Shown in pieces: positions 15,951 to 24,683 of a DNA stretch of 64,000 bases (positions are counted from its first letter, which is position 1; each line of letters opens with the position of its first letter). The stretch is taken from positions 186,001 through 250,000 of the forward strand of contig NZ_JBFOKR010000005.1 of assembly GCF_047246645.1 (NCBI RefSeq), read 5' to 3'. The position numbers and the translations under genes were made by a program. This DNA comes from Ferdinandcohnia sp047246645 (lineage in GTDB: Bacteria > Bacillota > Bacilli > Bacillales > Bacillaceae_L). Below the pieces are notes generated by a model. It had not been told where the DNA came from, did not search any database, and was given only the letters and a program-made list of their open reading frames with translations.

Positions 15951-17957
15951 ATGAATGGAAAATTCGTTAAAATTATTTCCGAAGCTGGAAAAATGAAAAT
16001 CTTCCTCTTATTAGCATTGGTATTTATTTTATTCGTAACAATTGGTGTAAATATGTACATTAATAAGCAGGATGTAAGCTCATTAAATAATCCACTTCCA
16101 GAAGAAACCATCATCTATGATAAGCATGGGGAGATTGCGAGTAAGGTACCTGGACCCAAAATAGAGGCTGTTGATTACGAGCAAATTCCTAAACATGTTA
16201 TAAATGCCGTGATCGCAATTGAAGACCATAGATTCTACAAACATCCCGGTGTTGATTATATCGGGATTTTCCGTGCCCTTGCTCGGAATTTAAAAGCGGG
16301 TGGAGTGGTTGAAGGTGGAAGTACGATTACACAACAGCTTACGAAAAATGTGTTTTTGACTCATGACCAAACATTAAAGCGTAAAATTGATGAGTTTTTC
16401 CTCGCACAAAAAATAGAGCGTACTTTTTCTAAAGAAAAGATTATGGAGATGTACTTAAACCAAATATATTTTGGTGAAGGAGCATGGGGAATTAAAAATG
16501 CTGCCCTTGTGTATTTTGGAAAGGAAGTTAATGAATTAACAGTAAGTGAAGGGGCAATACTTGCTGGATTAATTAAATCACCTTCCAAGATGAACCCTTT
16601 AATAAATGAAGAAAAGTCTCTTGAAAGAAGAGACCTTGTACTAAGTATGATGGAGCAGCATGGATTTCTCACAGCTACAGAAGTACAAGAAGCAAAAGCA
16701 CAACAAATGGAGTTTAAAGGTAGACAGATTGATCCCTATAAAGGGAAATATCCTTTTTATGTAGATCATATTATTGAGGAAGCGATAAAACGATATGGTT
16801 TAACGCAAAGTGAAGTAATGTCAGGAGGACTGCATATTTACACGGAGCTGGATCAACATATGCAAAGTTCTGTTGAAAATGTATTTGCAAACGACAATTT
16901 GTTCCCTGCTTCTACTGAGGATCAGCTGCTTCAAAGTAGTGCAATCTTAATTGATCCTAAAACTGGGGGGATAAATGCATTAGTTGGTGGACGTGGTGAA
17001 CATGTTTTCCGAGGCTTTAATCGTGCTACTCAGTTAAAAAGACAGCCAGGTTCAACAATAAAGCCTCTTGCAGTTTATACGCCTGCTATAGAAAGCGGGT
17101 ATAGTATATATGACGTACTCCCAGATAAGCCAATGTCCTTTAATGGATATGAACCTCAAAATGTTTCGGGTAGGTTTAAAGGCAGTGTTACAGTGTATGA
17201 TGCTGTTCGTAATTCTGATAATGTCCCTGCTGTTTGGTTATTAAATGAAATTGGGTTACGAAAGGGAATAGACTCTGTTGAAAGATTTGGTTTACCGATT
17301 ACCGAAGATGACCATAATCTAAGTCTTGCATTAGGGGGACTTCATACAGGTGTTGCACCTGTTCATATGGCAGAAGCATACTCGGCTTTTGCAAATGAAG
17401 GAAAAAAAACTGAAGCACATGCCATTACAAAAATAGTAGATTCAAAAGGTAATATTATTTCAGAATGGAAAGAAGAGCCAAAACAAATCCTTAATCCTGA
17501 AGTTGCAAAACGTATTACCTTTATGCTAAAAGGTGTTGTTGATAACGGGTCAGGCAAAAATGCCAAAATGGATGGTAGAGAACTTGCAGGTAAAACAGGT
17601 TCTACTCAAGTAGGAATTAAAGGTGTTAGCGGGACAAAGGATATTTGGATGGTTGGCTATACACCTGAGATAGTTGGAACTGTATGGATGGGCTATGACA
17701 AAACAGATGAAAAACATTATTTAACTACAACAAGTGCTACAGCGGCAACTGTTCTCAAAGAGATTATGCAACAATCACTGGCAAACGTCCCATCGAGCTC
17801 GTTTAACCTACCATACTACCAGCCACCTGTTAAACAAAGAACAGAAGAGCGAAAAGAAGAAAATGGTAAAGCTAATAAGAAAGAAAAGAAAAACGGTAAA
17901 GGTAATGGCAACGGTAAGGGTAAGGGTAAAAAAGATAAAGTTGACGATGATGATTAA
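15951..17957 (+). CDS. Class A penicillin-binding protein (transglycosylase/transpeptidase)
   Basis: A 668-residue bifunctional murein synthase. A membrane anchor (about 16-36) is followed by the GT51 glycosyltransferase with catalytic E91 in EDHRFYKHPGVD and EGGSTITQQLTKN. The transpeptidase domain follows with active serine S368 (PGSTIKP), S422-D-N, and K548-TGS. The tail is unusual: about 40 residues almost only of K, G, N and E, ending in DDDD, and likely disordered. The start ATG has TGGAGGACG upstream. It polymerises and crosslinks peptidoglycan at the outer face of the membrane. I cannot decide which B. subtilis paralogue it matches. Confidence 0.92.
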   Translation: MNGKFVKIISEAGKMKIFLLLALVFILFVTIGVNMYINKQDVSSLNNPLPEETIIYDKHGEIASKVPGPKIEAVDYEQIPKHVINAVIAIEDHRFYKHPGVDYIGIFRALARNLKAGGVVEGGSTITQQLTKNVFLTHDQTLKRKIDEFFLAQKIERTFSKEKIMEMYLNQIYFGEGAWGIKNAALVYFGKEVNELTVSEGAILAGLIKSPSKMNPLINEEKSLERRDLVLSMMEQHGFLTATEVQEAKAQQMEFKGRQIDPYKGKYPFYVDHIIEEAIKRYGLTQSEVMSGGLHIYTELDQHMQSSVENVFANDNLFPASTEDQLLQSSAILIDPKTGGINALVGGRGEHVFRGFNRATQLKRQPGSTIKPLAVYTPAIESGYSIYDVLPDKPMSFNGYEPQNVSGRFKGSVTVYDAVRNSDNVPAVWLLNEIGLRKGIDSVERFGLPITEDDHNLSLALGGLHTGVAPVHMAEAYSAFANEGKKTEAHAITKIVDSKGNIISEWKEEPKQILNPEVAKRITFMLKGVVDNGSGKNAKMDGRELAGKTGSTQVGIKGVSGTKDIWMVGYTPEIVGTVWMGYDKTDEKHYLTTTSATAATVLKEIMQQSLANVPSSSFNLPYYQPPVKQRTEERKEENGKANKKEKKNGKGNGNGKGKGKKDKVDDDD

Positions 17958-17963
17958 GCCTTA

Positions 17964-17993
17964 GGCTCCGGAAAACGGAGTCTTTTTTTTTTC
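17964..17993 (+). terminator. Terminator after PBP gene
   Basis: Stem GGCTCCG / CGGAGTC with GAAAA loop, followed by a run of ten T. Confidence 0.9.
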
Positions 17994-18100
17994 GATTGAT
18001 GTATATAAGAAAACCTTATTAATAGTTATAGTAATTTAGTCCTTTATTTATTTTAATTTGTAAAGTATTGTAGAAATAGGAAGAATGTGGGGGTGAAACG

Positions 18101-18571
18101 ATGGAATTTAGGATCAAGTCTATTGGAAGCGTTAGTAACGAAAGAACAGAAGTAAAGGATGACTTTTGGGGTGGTATCGTTTCAACGATTACACTCGATA
18201 AAAATCAGTTTACTAGTGATGTAACAAAGGGGTTGGATGGATTCTCACATTTAGAGGTTGTGTATTTTTTCCATAGAGTTAATCCAGAGCGTATTGAAAC
18301 AACTGCCAGAAGACCACGTAATAATCCAAATTGGCCTGAGGTGGGCATCTTTGCTCAACGTGCAAAAGGTCGTCCTAATTTGTTAGGAGTTAGTTGCTGC
18401 AAATTAATAAGCGTAGATGGACTCACATTGACTGTTGAAGGTCTTGATGCTATTCATGGTACACCTGTTATAGATATCAAACCATATATGAATGAATTTG
18501 CTCCCCGAGAAGTAGCTAATCAACCAAAATGGTCTAAAGAATTAATGAAGGACTATTATTCTATAGAATAA
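18101..18571 (+). CDS. TsaA/TrmO-like (UPF0066) methyltransferase
   Basis: A 156-residue protein made of one TsaA-like beta-barrel domain: IGSVSNERTEVKDDFWGG at the start, LDGFSHLEVVYFFHRV, then VGIFAQRAKGRPNLLGVSCCKL and DAIHGTPVIDIKPYM. The family includes E. coli TrmO (YaeB), which N6-methylates t6A37 in tRNA using SAM. This version lacks the C-terminal extension of TrmO, and its tRNA substrate is not proven. The start ATG is preceded by GGGGGTG. Confidence 0.82.
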   Translation: MEFRIKSIGSVSNERTEVKDDFWGGIVSTITLDKNQFTSDVTKGLDGFSHLEVVYFFHRVNPERIETTARRPRNNPNWPEVGIFAQRAKGRPNLLGVSCCKLISVDGLTLTVEGLDAIHGTPVIDIKPYMNEFAPREVANQPKWSKELMKDYYSIE

Positions 18572-18619
18572 ATCACTTAGGAACAATGGAAAAAAATTAA
18601 ATAAGTTGGTGCTATCTCT

Positions 18620-19117
18620 ATGAAAAAAGGAATTCTTTTTGCGTTAGCTTATTGCTTGTTTATTTTATTAGCAGTTGGAATAGGTCTCTACTATTCTACC
18701 TTTGATGTACCAAAAAATAAGGCAATTGAAAATGTGAAGTATACCCAAGTTACTCAAAGTTTTCAAGAGGCTCTTAAGAAGGAGCAAGAGCGGGTTGAAA
18801 AAAGGAAGGCAGCAGAGGATCCAGATAGATGGAAGCCTTCGCCGGCATTTGTATTAACAGCTATTTCAATTGGAGCGATTGCGGACATTGTAATCGTCAT
18901 TTTATGGGCTAGACATGAAAATAAGAAAAGAGATGAAAGTAACTCAATCCATATTAGTAAAAAGCGAATAACTGATTCAAAACTATTTTGGTGGATTATT
19001 GGACTAGGTATTGTTCAAAAAAAGAATGATCGTTTAATAATTGAATGGAAGTACATAGTAGCATATATTGTGCTCGGATTCCTCTTAAAAGTTTGGATTT
19101 CAAAGGAGCTTTTTTAA
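18620..19117 (+). CDS. Small membrane protein of unknown function
   Basis: Not recognised. 165 residues with helices at about 4-24, 74-94, 123-131 (weak) and 145-163. A charged extracytoplasmic or cytoplasmic loop (QEALKKEQERVEKRKAAED) separates the first two. No catalytic motif is seen. The ribosome site is weak (AAGTTGGTG). It stands alone between the TrmO-like gene and the sigma-W-type promoter of yuaF. Confidence 0.65.
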   Translation: MKKGILFALAYCLFILLAVGIGLYYSTFDVPKNKAIENVKYTQVTQSFQEALKKEQERVEKRKAAEDPDRWKPSPAFVLTAISIGAIADIVIVILWARHENKKRDESNSIHISKKRITDSKLFWWIIGLGIVQKKNDRLIIEWKYIVAYIVLGFLLKVWISKELF

Positions 19118-19158
19118 TTTTCGACATAAAAGATAAAAATTTTTATTTTTTGATAAAA

Positions 19159-19185
19159 TGAAACTTTTTACATATCTATTTCGTA
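19159..19185 (+). promoter_or_regulatory. Sigma-W-type promoter of yuaF-floT
   Basis: TGAAAC at 19159-19164 and CGTA at 19182-19185, spacer 17, lying 57 bases upstream of yuaF. It fits the ECF sigma-W consensus (TGAAAC, about 16, CGTA). The B. subtilis yuaF operon is a known sigma-W target. Confidence 0.75.
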
Positions 19186-19241
19186 AATGAAAGTATCGGG
19201 TAAAGAAGTAAGTCATTAGTTTTTAATATGGAGGTGAAGCT

Positions 19242-19772
19242 ATGGAATTATTCGGATATGACATCCAAACAATCTATCTTTTTGGCTTAGTAGTTAGTGG
19301 AGTATGTACACTTCTTCTCATTTTATTTGGCGATTTTCTTGATGGTTTGTTCCCTGACAGCTTCCTGAGCCCCACACTTGTTTTTTCTTTCCTCACATTT
19401 CTAAGTGCATCAGGTTACATTTTTGAAAAAATATTGTCTTTTACTAGTTTAATTACCTTTCTTATTGCTCTTGTATTAGCATTTATATTAGTCACGTTAC
19501 TTAATGTTTTTGTGTTAATCCCATTATCTTCGGCTGAGGAATCAATTGCTTATAAAGAAGAAGATTTAAAAGGGAGAATTGGCCGGGTAATTACTTCAAT
19601 ACCTGTCGATGGGTTTGGAGAGATAGTTATCGAGGGTATTAGCGGGACAATTGCAAAATCTGCGAAAAGCTTTAATAATGAGCCGATTCCTTATGATGAA
19701 AAGGTTCTTGTTATAGATATAAAGGAAAGCGTAGTCTACGTTTTACCGTATCAAAGTATGAATCAATATTAA
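19242..19772 (+). CDS. yuaF: NfeD-like membrane protein YuaF
   Basis: A 176-residue protein with three to four membrane helices in the first 105 residues and a C-terminal OB-fold domain (LKGRIGRVITSIPVDGFGEIVIEG), the NfeD1b layout. It is 13 bases upstream of floT, its usual partner. YuaF is associated with flotillin-organised membrane domains and the response to membrane and envelope stress. The start follows GGAGGTGAAGCT. Regulation by sigma-W is supported by the promoter just upstream. Confidence 0.9.
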   Translation: MELFGYDIQTIYLFGLVVSGVCTLLLILFGDFLDGLFPDSFLSPTLVFSFLTFLSASGYIFEKILSFTSLITFLIALVLAFILVTLLNVFVLIPLSSAEESIAYKEEDLKGRIGRVITSIPVDGFGEIVIEGISGTIAKSAKSFNNEPIPYDEKVLVIDIKESVVYVLPYQSMNQY

Positions 19773-19785
19773 AGGGGGAAACCAT

Positions 19786-21315
19786 ATGTCAACTGGAATT
19801 TTAATTGTAATTGGAGTTGTTGCATTTTTACTATTAGCTCTCATTGGTGTATTTGTAACAAAGTACAAAACAGCTGGACCTGATGAGGCGCTAATCGTTA
19901 CTGGTAGTTATTTAGGTGGAAAGAATGTGCATGTTGACGAATCAGGAAACCGTATTAAAATTGTTCGTGGCGGCGGTGCATTTATATTACCAGTTTTTCA
20001 ACAATCAGAGCCTTTAAGTCTATTATCTAGTAAATTGGATGTTTCTACACCTGAGGTATACACGGAGCAAGGTGTTCCTGTTATGGCTGACGGTACAGCA
20101 ATTATCAAAATTGGCAGTTCTATTTCAGAAATTGCTACAGCAGCTGAGCAGTTCTTGGGTAAGCGTAAAGAAGACCGTGAAAACGAAGCACGTGAAGTAC
20201 TAGAAGGACATCTTCGTTCTATTCTTGGTTCCATGACAGTAGAAGAAATCTATAAAAACCGTGAGAAGTTCTCTCAGGAAGTTCAACGTGTTGCTTCACA
20301 AGACTTAGCAAAAATGGGTTTAATGATTGTATCGTTTACAATTAAAGATGTACGAGATAAGAATGGCTATCTTGAGTCTTTAGGTAAACCTAGAATCGCA
20401 CAAGTAAAACGTGATGCTGATATTGCAACTGCAGAAGCAGACAAAGAAACACGTATTAAGCGTGCTGAAGCAGACAAAGATGCGAAGAAATCAGAGCTGG
20501 AGCGTGCAACTGAGGTTGCGGAAGCTGAAAAAATAAATGAGTTAAAACGTGCTGAGTACCGTAGAGAGCAGGATATCGCAAAAGCTCGTGCTGACCAGGC
20601 ATATCATTTAGAAGAAGCTCGTGCAAAACAAGAAGTTACTGAGCAACAAATGCAAATTCAGATTATTGAAAGACAAAAACAGATTGAGTTAGAAGAAAAA
20701 GAAATTCTACGACGTGAAAAGCAATATGATTCAGAAGTTAAAAAGAAAGCGGACGCTGATCGTTATGCGGTTGTTCAAGCTGCAGAAGCTGAAAAAGCAA
20801 AACAATTAGCAGAAGCAGATGCAAATAAATATCGAATTGAAGCAATGGCAAAAGCGGAAGCAGAGAAAATCCGTATTGATGGTCTTGCTAAAGCAGAAGC
20901 CCAAAGAGCACAAGGGGAGTCTGAAGCTGAAATTATCCGCCTTAAAGGTCTTGCAGAAGCGGAAGCAAAACAAAAAATTGCGGAAGCTTTCGAACAGTAT
21001 GGAAGAGCTGCAATCTTGGATATGGTTATTAAAATGCTTCCTCAATATGCAAAAGAAGTTGCTGCTCCATTATCTAATATCGATAAGATTACAGTTGTTG
21101 ATACGGGTAGTAGTGGTGAAAACGGTGGAGCAAACAAAGTTACCGGCTATGCAACTAACTTAATGTCATCACTACAAGAGACATTAAAAGCTTCATCTGG
21201 TATTGATGTAAAAGAGATCATTGAGAATCTTTCAGGAAAAGGCAACGTCAAAAACAGCATTGATAACCTCACTGAAGAATTAGCTCAAGCAAAAAAAACA
21301 GAGATTAGTGAATAA
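19786..21315 (+). CDS. floT: Flotillin FloT
   Basis: 509 residues, the same length as B. subtilis YuaG/FloT as I recall it. An N-terminal membrane hairpin (about 4-26) precedes an SPFH/band 7 domain (about 30-200) and a long coiled coil rich in EA/KA repeats (about 210-410), then a short C-terminal domain. Flotillins oligomerise at the cytoplasmic face and organise fluid membrane microdomains that affect signalling, secretion and cell wall synthesis. The ribosome site AAAGGGGGAAA is strong. It is the last gene of the yuaF operon and ends at a terminator. Confidence 0.95.
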   Translation: MSTGILIVIGVVAFLLLALIGVFVTKYKTAGPDEALIVTGSYLGGKNVHVDESGNRIKIVRGGGAFILPVFQQSEPLSLLSSKLDVSTPEVYTEQGVPVMADGTAIIKIGSSISEIATAAEQFLGKRKEDRENEAREVLEGHLRSILGSMTVEEIYKNREKFSQEVQRVASQDLAKMGLMIVSFTIKDVRDKNGYLESLGKPRIAQVKRDADIATAEADKETRIKRAEADKDAKKSELERATEVAEAEKINELKRAEYRREQDIAKARADQAYHLEEARAKQEVTEQQMQIQIIERQKQIELEEKEILRREKQYDSEVKKKADADRYAVVQAAEAEKAKQLAEADANKYRIEAMAKAEAEKIRIDGLAKAEAQRAQGESEAEIIRLKGLAEAEAKQKIAEAFEQYGRAAILDMVIKMLPQYAKEVAAPLSNIDKITVVDTGSSGENGGANKVTGYATNLMSSLQETLKASSGIDVKEIIENLSGKGNVKNSIDNLTEELAQAKKTEISE

Positions 21316-21321
21316 TACAAA

Positions 21322-21358
21322 CAGCCGATTTGTCAATTTTGATGAATCGGCTTTTTTA
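21322..21358 (+). terminator. Terminator after floT
   Basis: Stem AGCCGATT / AATCGGCT with a 14-base loop and TTTTTT tail. Confidence 0.85.
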
Positions 21359-21452
21359 CGTTCGTTAAAACAATAAGTATGATTACACTTATCGCATATT
21401 TCTCCTTGTGGAGCAAACAATAAAGCTATCAACAACACAAAGGAGATTATTC

Positions 21453-22448
21453 ATGAAAAAAGGCTGGATTGCATGTTTTGTAAGTGTAATCACTCTTACA
21501 CCAATTATTACGTTAGCACATGTTAAATGGTTCACTAAGGTTGAACCGAAAAAAGAGACGATAGAACACATCTTATCTCCATTATTCATGACTGTTGCAC
21601 TCTTAGTGGCGGTAGTATTAGCAGTACTTCCGCAGTTTCTTCCAAAATTAATGGAAATTCCATATGCTAAGAAGATTGATAATAAGCTCGATTATTTTCG
21701 TAAATATTCCAGATACATTTTAAAATATGGTACTGCATTAGCTTTAATTGTTCAGGTTATGTCAGGAACAATATTTGCTCCGGAGTTTTATATCATTGAG
21801 ACTTGGGAAGTCATTCTAGCATGGCTTGCTATTATATTATTGGTGATTCCTATTCATTACGCAACCAAGGCAGGAGCAGTACTATTGTTACTCTTATTTA
21901 TAAATGTACTTAATCAAGTTGGAATCTTTCATATGCTCGATTACGGTTTCTACATAGCCATTATTTTTGTCTTATTAATTGGTAAAACAAAGCTCGAAAA
22001 CTGGGGTTTTCCTTTCCTATATTTAGGAACAGGACTTTCATTATGCTGGGTGGCGGTAGAAAAATGGGTGTATCCAGCCATGAGTTTAGATATTATTCAT
22101 AACCATGGGGTACCTACCTTTGGTTTTCCACCTGAAGCATTTATCGTACTAGCAGCATTTATTGAATTTGTGGTGGGGTATTTGCTTGTAGTGGGTGTGC
22201 TAAACAGAATTCTTTCGTTCATATTAACGTTAATCTTTATTTCCACAACCATGTTATTTGGCTACACAGAAGTTGTAGGTCATTTAATGATCCATATTGT
22301 ACTGGTTATCTTTATTATCGAAGGTGTATCGTTTTATCACCCTCCAATCCGAATTCACAAAACCATACTAGACCAAATGATATTCGTATTCTTAAACTTC
22401 CTATTTGTTTTAGCAACATTTATTCTTATCTATTATCGGTTTGCTTAA
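21453..22448 (+). CDS. DoxX-like multi-pass membrane protein
   Basis: A 331-residue membrane protein of the DoxX-like type, function unknown. A signal-like first helix ending in LAHVKWF is followed by about eight more helices; acidic and aromatic residues sit inside helices (ETWEVILAWLAI, VAVEKWVYPAM). I start at ATG 21453 because AAAGGAG lies 9 bases before; an earlier ATG at 21408 has no ribosome site. It is monocistronic, with terminators on both sides. Confidence 0.7.
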   Translation: MKKGWIACFVSVITLTPIITLAHVKWFTKVEPKKETIEHILSPLFMTVALLVAVVLAVLPQFLPKLMEIPYAKKIDNKLDYFRKYSRYILKYGTALALIVQVMSGTIFAPEFYIIETWEVILAWLAIILLVIPIHYATKAGAVLLLLLFINVLNQVGIFHMLDYGFYIAIIFVLLIGKTKLENWGFPFLYLGTGLSLCWVAVEKWVYPAMSLDIIHNHGVPTFGFPPEAFIVLAAFIEFVVGYLLVVGVLNRILSFILTLIFISTTMLFGYTEVVGHLMIHIVLVIFIIEGVSFYHPPIRIHKTILDQMIFVFLNFLFVLATFILIYYRFA

Positions 22449-22477
22449 AATGGCTCTCTGTTGAGGCCATTTTTTAC
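22447..22477 (+). terminator. Terminator after DoxX-like gene
   Basis: AAAATGGC / GGCCATTTTTT hairpin overlapping the stop codon. Confidence 0.75.
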
Positions 22478-22526
22478 TTTATAAAAAAATTTCATAAAAA
22501 AAGTTTTACATTTTTAAAAATTCTAG

Positions 22527-22551
22527 TGAACTTTTTAAAACCTCATTCGTA
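22527..22551 (+). promoter_or_regulatory. ECF-type (probable sigma-Y) promoter of sigY
   Basis: TGAAC at 22527-22531 and CGTA at 22548-22551 with a 16-base spacer, 82 bases upstream of sigY. ECF sigma genes, including sigY, are commonly autoregulated from such elements. Confidence 0.6.
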
Positions 22552-22632
22552 CTATTAACGAATCTTATGTAAAATAGGCTTGAGTAGACAAAAAAATAAA
22601 AAAATATATTCTTCTGGGGGAGAAACAAATTA

Positions 22633-23196
22633 ATGGATGAGAGGGATTTGATTAACAGTGCAAAGCGAGGTGACTCACTTGCATTCGCAATGCTTTTTAA
22701 GGAGAATTATCCATTCTTAGTTAAATATTTAATCAAGGTTACAATGAAGCCTGATGTAGCAGAAGATTTAGCACAAGAAACTATGATGAAAAGCATGGAG
22801 AAGATAAAACTATACAACGGAAAAGCAAAATTCTCTTCTTGGCTGATTACAATTGCAACGAATCTATATATCGATAACCTCCGTAAGAAGAAGCGAGAAC
22901 AAAGCTACCAACAACAAGAACAAGCATTGCGAAAAATGAAGTGGCAGTTTGAAAATCAATCAGAGGAATGGACAGATGTATTAAGCGCCTTGGGAAGGCT
23001 GTCTGATGAAATTCGGATACCAATTGTGTTAAAACACTATTATGGGTATTCGTATGAAGAAATTGCTGATATGTTACATATTGCTCTAGGTACTGTTAAA
23101 TCTAGGATACATAATGGAATACAAACTGTGAGAAAGGAGTTGAGACCAAATGAAGAAAAACAAACTACTGCTACTAAAAAAAGATCAACAACCTGA
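22633..23196 (+). CDS. sigY: ECF RNA polymerase sigma factor, SigY-type
   Basis: A 187-residue ECF sigma factor. Region 2 (about 12-85) contains DVAEDLAQETMMKSMEKI and FSSWLITIATNLYIDNLRKKKRE; region 4 (about 118-170) contains YYGYSYEEIADMLHIALGTVKSRIHNG. The order of small genes behind it (yxlC, yxlD, yxlE) identifies the SigY operon. GGGGGAG lies 14 bases upstream. Its activity is expected to be held by the membrane anti-sigma proteins encoded downstream, with autoregulation from the ECF promoter. Confidence 0.88.
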   Translation: MDERDLINSAKRGDSLAFAMLFKENYPFLVKYLIKVTMKPDVAEDLAQETMMKSMEKIKLYNGKAKFSSWLITIATNLYIDNLRKKKREQSYQQQEQALRKMKWQFENQSEEWTDVLSALGRLSDEIRIPIVLKHYYGYSYEEIADMLHIALGTVKSRIHNGIQTVRKELRPNEEKQTTATKKRSTT

Positions 23197-23500
23197 AGAA
23201 GATGTTGAAACAATACAGGAGATCAATGAGGCTTTCACAAAAGTCGACAACAATTATTCGGTTTTCACTCCTGATTTACAAGTCTTTGAGCAAATGGTCA
23301 TCGCCGAACAAGCGAAGCAAAAGAAAAAATTCAGGCAGGAACTAACAGCTTTTATATTGATCGCATTATTGGTGTTAACTGGGCTTGTTACGGCTTTATT
23401 CAGAATTCCGATTGCATTTTTTATTGTTCAAGGGATTGCAACGATTAGCCTGCCCATCTATGTGTACCTTCAATATAGAAAACGGGTGAGTAATGCATGA
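23150..23500 (+). CDS. yxlC: YxlC-type membrane anti-sigma component
   Basis: A 116-residue protein with a basic N-terminus, an acidic linker and two membrane helices (about 64-84 and 88-107). It overlaps the end of sigY by 47 bases and has AAAGGAG upstream. In B. subtilis YxlC together with YxlD restrains SigY. The cytoplasmic part (IQEINEAFTKVDNNYSVFTPDL) is the likely sigma-contacting region. Confidence 0.8.
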   Translation: MKKNKLLLLKKDQQPEEDVETIQEINEAFTKVDNNYSVFTPDLQVFEQMVIAEQAKQKKKFRQELTAFILIALLVLTGLVTALFRIPIAFFIVQGIATISLPIYVYLQYRKRVSNA

Positions 23501-23706
23501 AAACAACAGACAATATCATCGTAATTATTCTAGTCGTAGTCATCTTGATGATTCAGAGTTTATGGTTATTTTTAGATGCCAGGAAGCGTGGACATAATCA
23601 CTGGTTTTGGGGGATATTGGGTTTAATACAGGCACCCTGGCCAACCGTATTTTATGTTCTTTTTGCAAGAAAAAAATATTTGCTGTTTAAAGTAGGTAGG
23701 AAATAA
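23497..23706 (+). CDS. yxlD: YxlD-type small membrane protein
   Basis: 69 residues: a first helix (about 7-28), a short loop DARKRGHNHWFWG and a second hydrophobic segment. This is a PLD_Nuclease_N/YxlD-like phospholipase-leader fold. It starts within the stop of yxlC (ATGA). YxlD is reported as part of the negative control of SigY. Confidence 0.78.
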   Translation: MKTTDNIIVIILVVVILMIQSLWLFLDARKRGHNHWFWGILGLIQAPWPTVFYVLFARKKYLLFKVGRK

Positions 23707-23912
23707 TGAAGAATGTGGCGAAATACTTTGTGTTAAGTGTTGCAATAATAGGCCAAATCGTAGGAATAATCTTCCTGTTCATCAATATAGAGGTTGCATT
23801 AACTTTTTACGCGATTTATATGGTTACAATACTCCTATTGTTTTGGTTATTGATTCGAGAAAGAAAAAAAGAAAAGAAGGAGGATGAAGAAAATGATTAT
23901 CGTGACTACTGA
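23706..23912 (+). CDS. yxlE: YxlE-type small membrane protein
   Basis: 68 residues with two membrane helices (about 7-28 and 31-50) and a very charged tail (RERKKEKKEDEENDY). It starts at the last base of the yxlD stop (TAATG). By position it matches YxlE of the B. subtilis sigY operon, a minor negative regulator. Confidence 0.72.
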   Translation: MKNVAKYFVLSVAIIGQIVGIIFLFINIEVALTFYAIYMVTILLLFWLLIRERKKEKKEDEENDYRDY

Positions 23913-24207
23913 TTACGTGCCAGGAAAAGAAATAAAGGAATTAAAGGGTTTTGTAAGAGGAAGTACAGTTCAATCAAAGCATATCGGAAGAGACATAATG
24001 GCTGGTTTAAAAACAATAGTTGGTGGTGAAATCACTGATTATACAGAAATGATGAATGAAGCTAGACAAAAAGCAATTGGACGCATGGTGGAAGATGCTC
24101 AAGCAAAAGGTGCTAATGCAGTAATTGCAATGAGACTAGAGACTTCAGCAGTCATGCAAAATGCTTCTGAAATAATTGCATATGGTACAGCAGTGTTTGT
24201 TGAATAG
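23893..24207 (+). CDS. YbjQ/UPF0145 family protein
   Basis: 104 residues of the YbjQ family (heavy-metal-binding-like, pentameric fold): TTDYVPGKEIKELKGFVRGSTVQSKHIGRD, then KAIGRMVEDAQAKGANAVIAMRLETS. The function is unknown. I start at the ATG at 23893 because AAGGAGG is 9 bases upstream; it overlaps yxlE by 20 bases, so it belongs to the sigY operon. I do not recall it in the B. subtilis sigY operon, which continues with yxlF and yxlG ABC genes. Confidence 0.8.
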   Translation: MIIVTTDYVPGKEIKELKGFVRGSTVQSKHIGRDIMAGLKTIVGGEITDYTEMMNEARQKAIGRMVEDAQAKGANAVIAMRLETSAVMQNASEIIAYGTAVFVE

Positions 24208-24211
24208 TATC

Positions 24212-24245
24212 TAAAGCTAGACGGAATTATTGTCTAGCTTTTTCT
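24212..24245. terminator. Terminator of the sigY operon
   Basis: Stem AAGCTAGAC / GTCTAGCTT with T-rich tail on the plus strand. It overlaps the 3' end of a small minus-strand gene. Confidence 0.85.
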
Positions 24246-24406
24246 TTTTTTCTCATAAAAGGTATGTTAATTCGTCTGCCGTTCATCACGAACCAAATAA
24301 TAATCGGAGCTATTAGATTAAAACCAAATACGATAATTACCACTGCCCACACAAACCAGGTTGTATTGAGTACATGTATATAAAGCCATGAATGATATAA
24401 ATCCAT
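24227..24406 (-). CDS. Small membrane protein, 59 residues
   Basis: Too short for common cut-offs but well formed: ATG at 24406 with GTGAGGAAAAG in front, and 59 residues with a tight hydrophobic hairpin (about 17-41, AVVIIVFGFNLIAPIIIWFV) followed by a strongly basic tail (MRKKEKARQ). Function unknown. It converges on the sigY operon. The 277 bases between it and gerA show no other gene. Confidence 0.6.
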   Translation of the reverse strand: MDLYHSWLYIHVLNTTWFVWAVVIIVFGFNLIAPIIIWFVMNGRRINIPFMRKKEKARQ

Positions 24407-24683
24407 CTTTTCCTCACCCTATTCTGCCTTCATTAGTAATCCATTATTGCCTTCATATAAATAAAGATACATTCAGTTAACCCTTCGAATAATAGCCTAC
24501 ATAAATGGATATAACAGGAGATAATGGTATTCCTATACATAATAAAATTCCTTCTATAAGTGATTAAATGAATAGAGAAAGGAAAGGAATTTCACAAGCA
24601 GTTATGTAGATCACAACATATGTTTATTTTAAAAGATATAGAGTAAATCACGTAAAATGTACTTCTAGAAAGGCTTGACAACA

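Noticed and set aside
24520..24660. Sigma-G promoter for the ger operon
   Set aside because: CATAATA occurs upstream but no GHATR element lies at 17-18 bases; not supportable.
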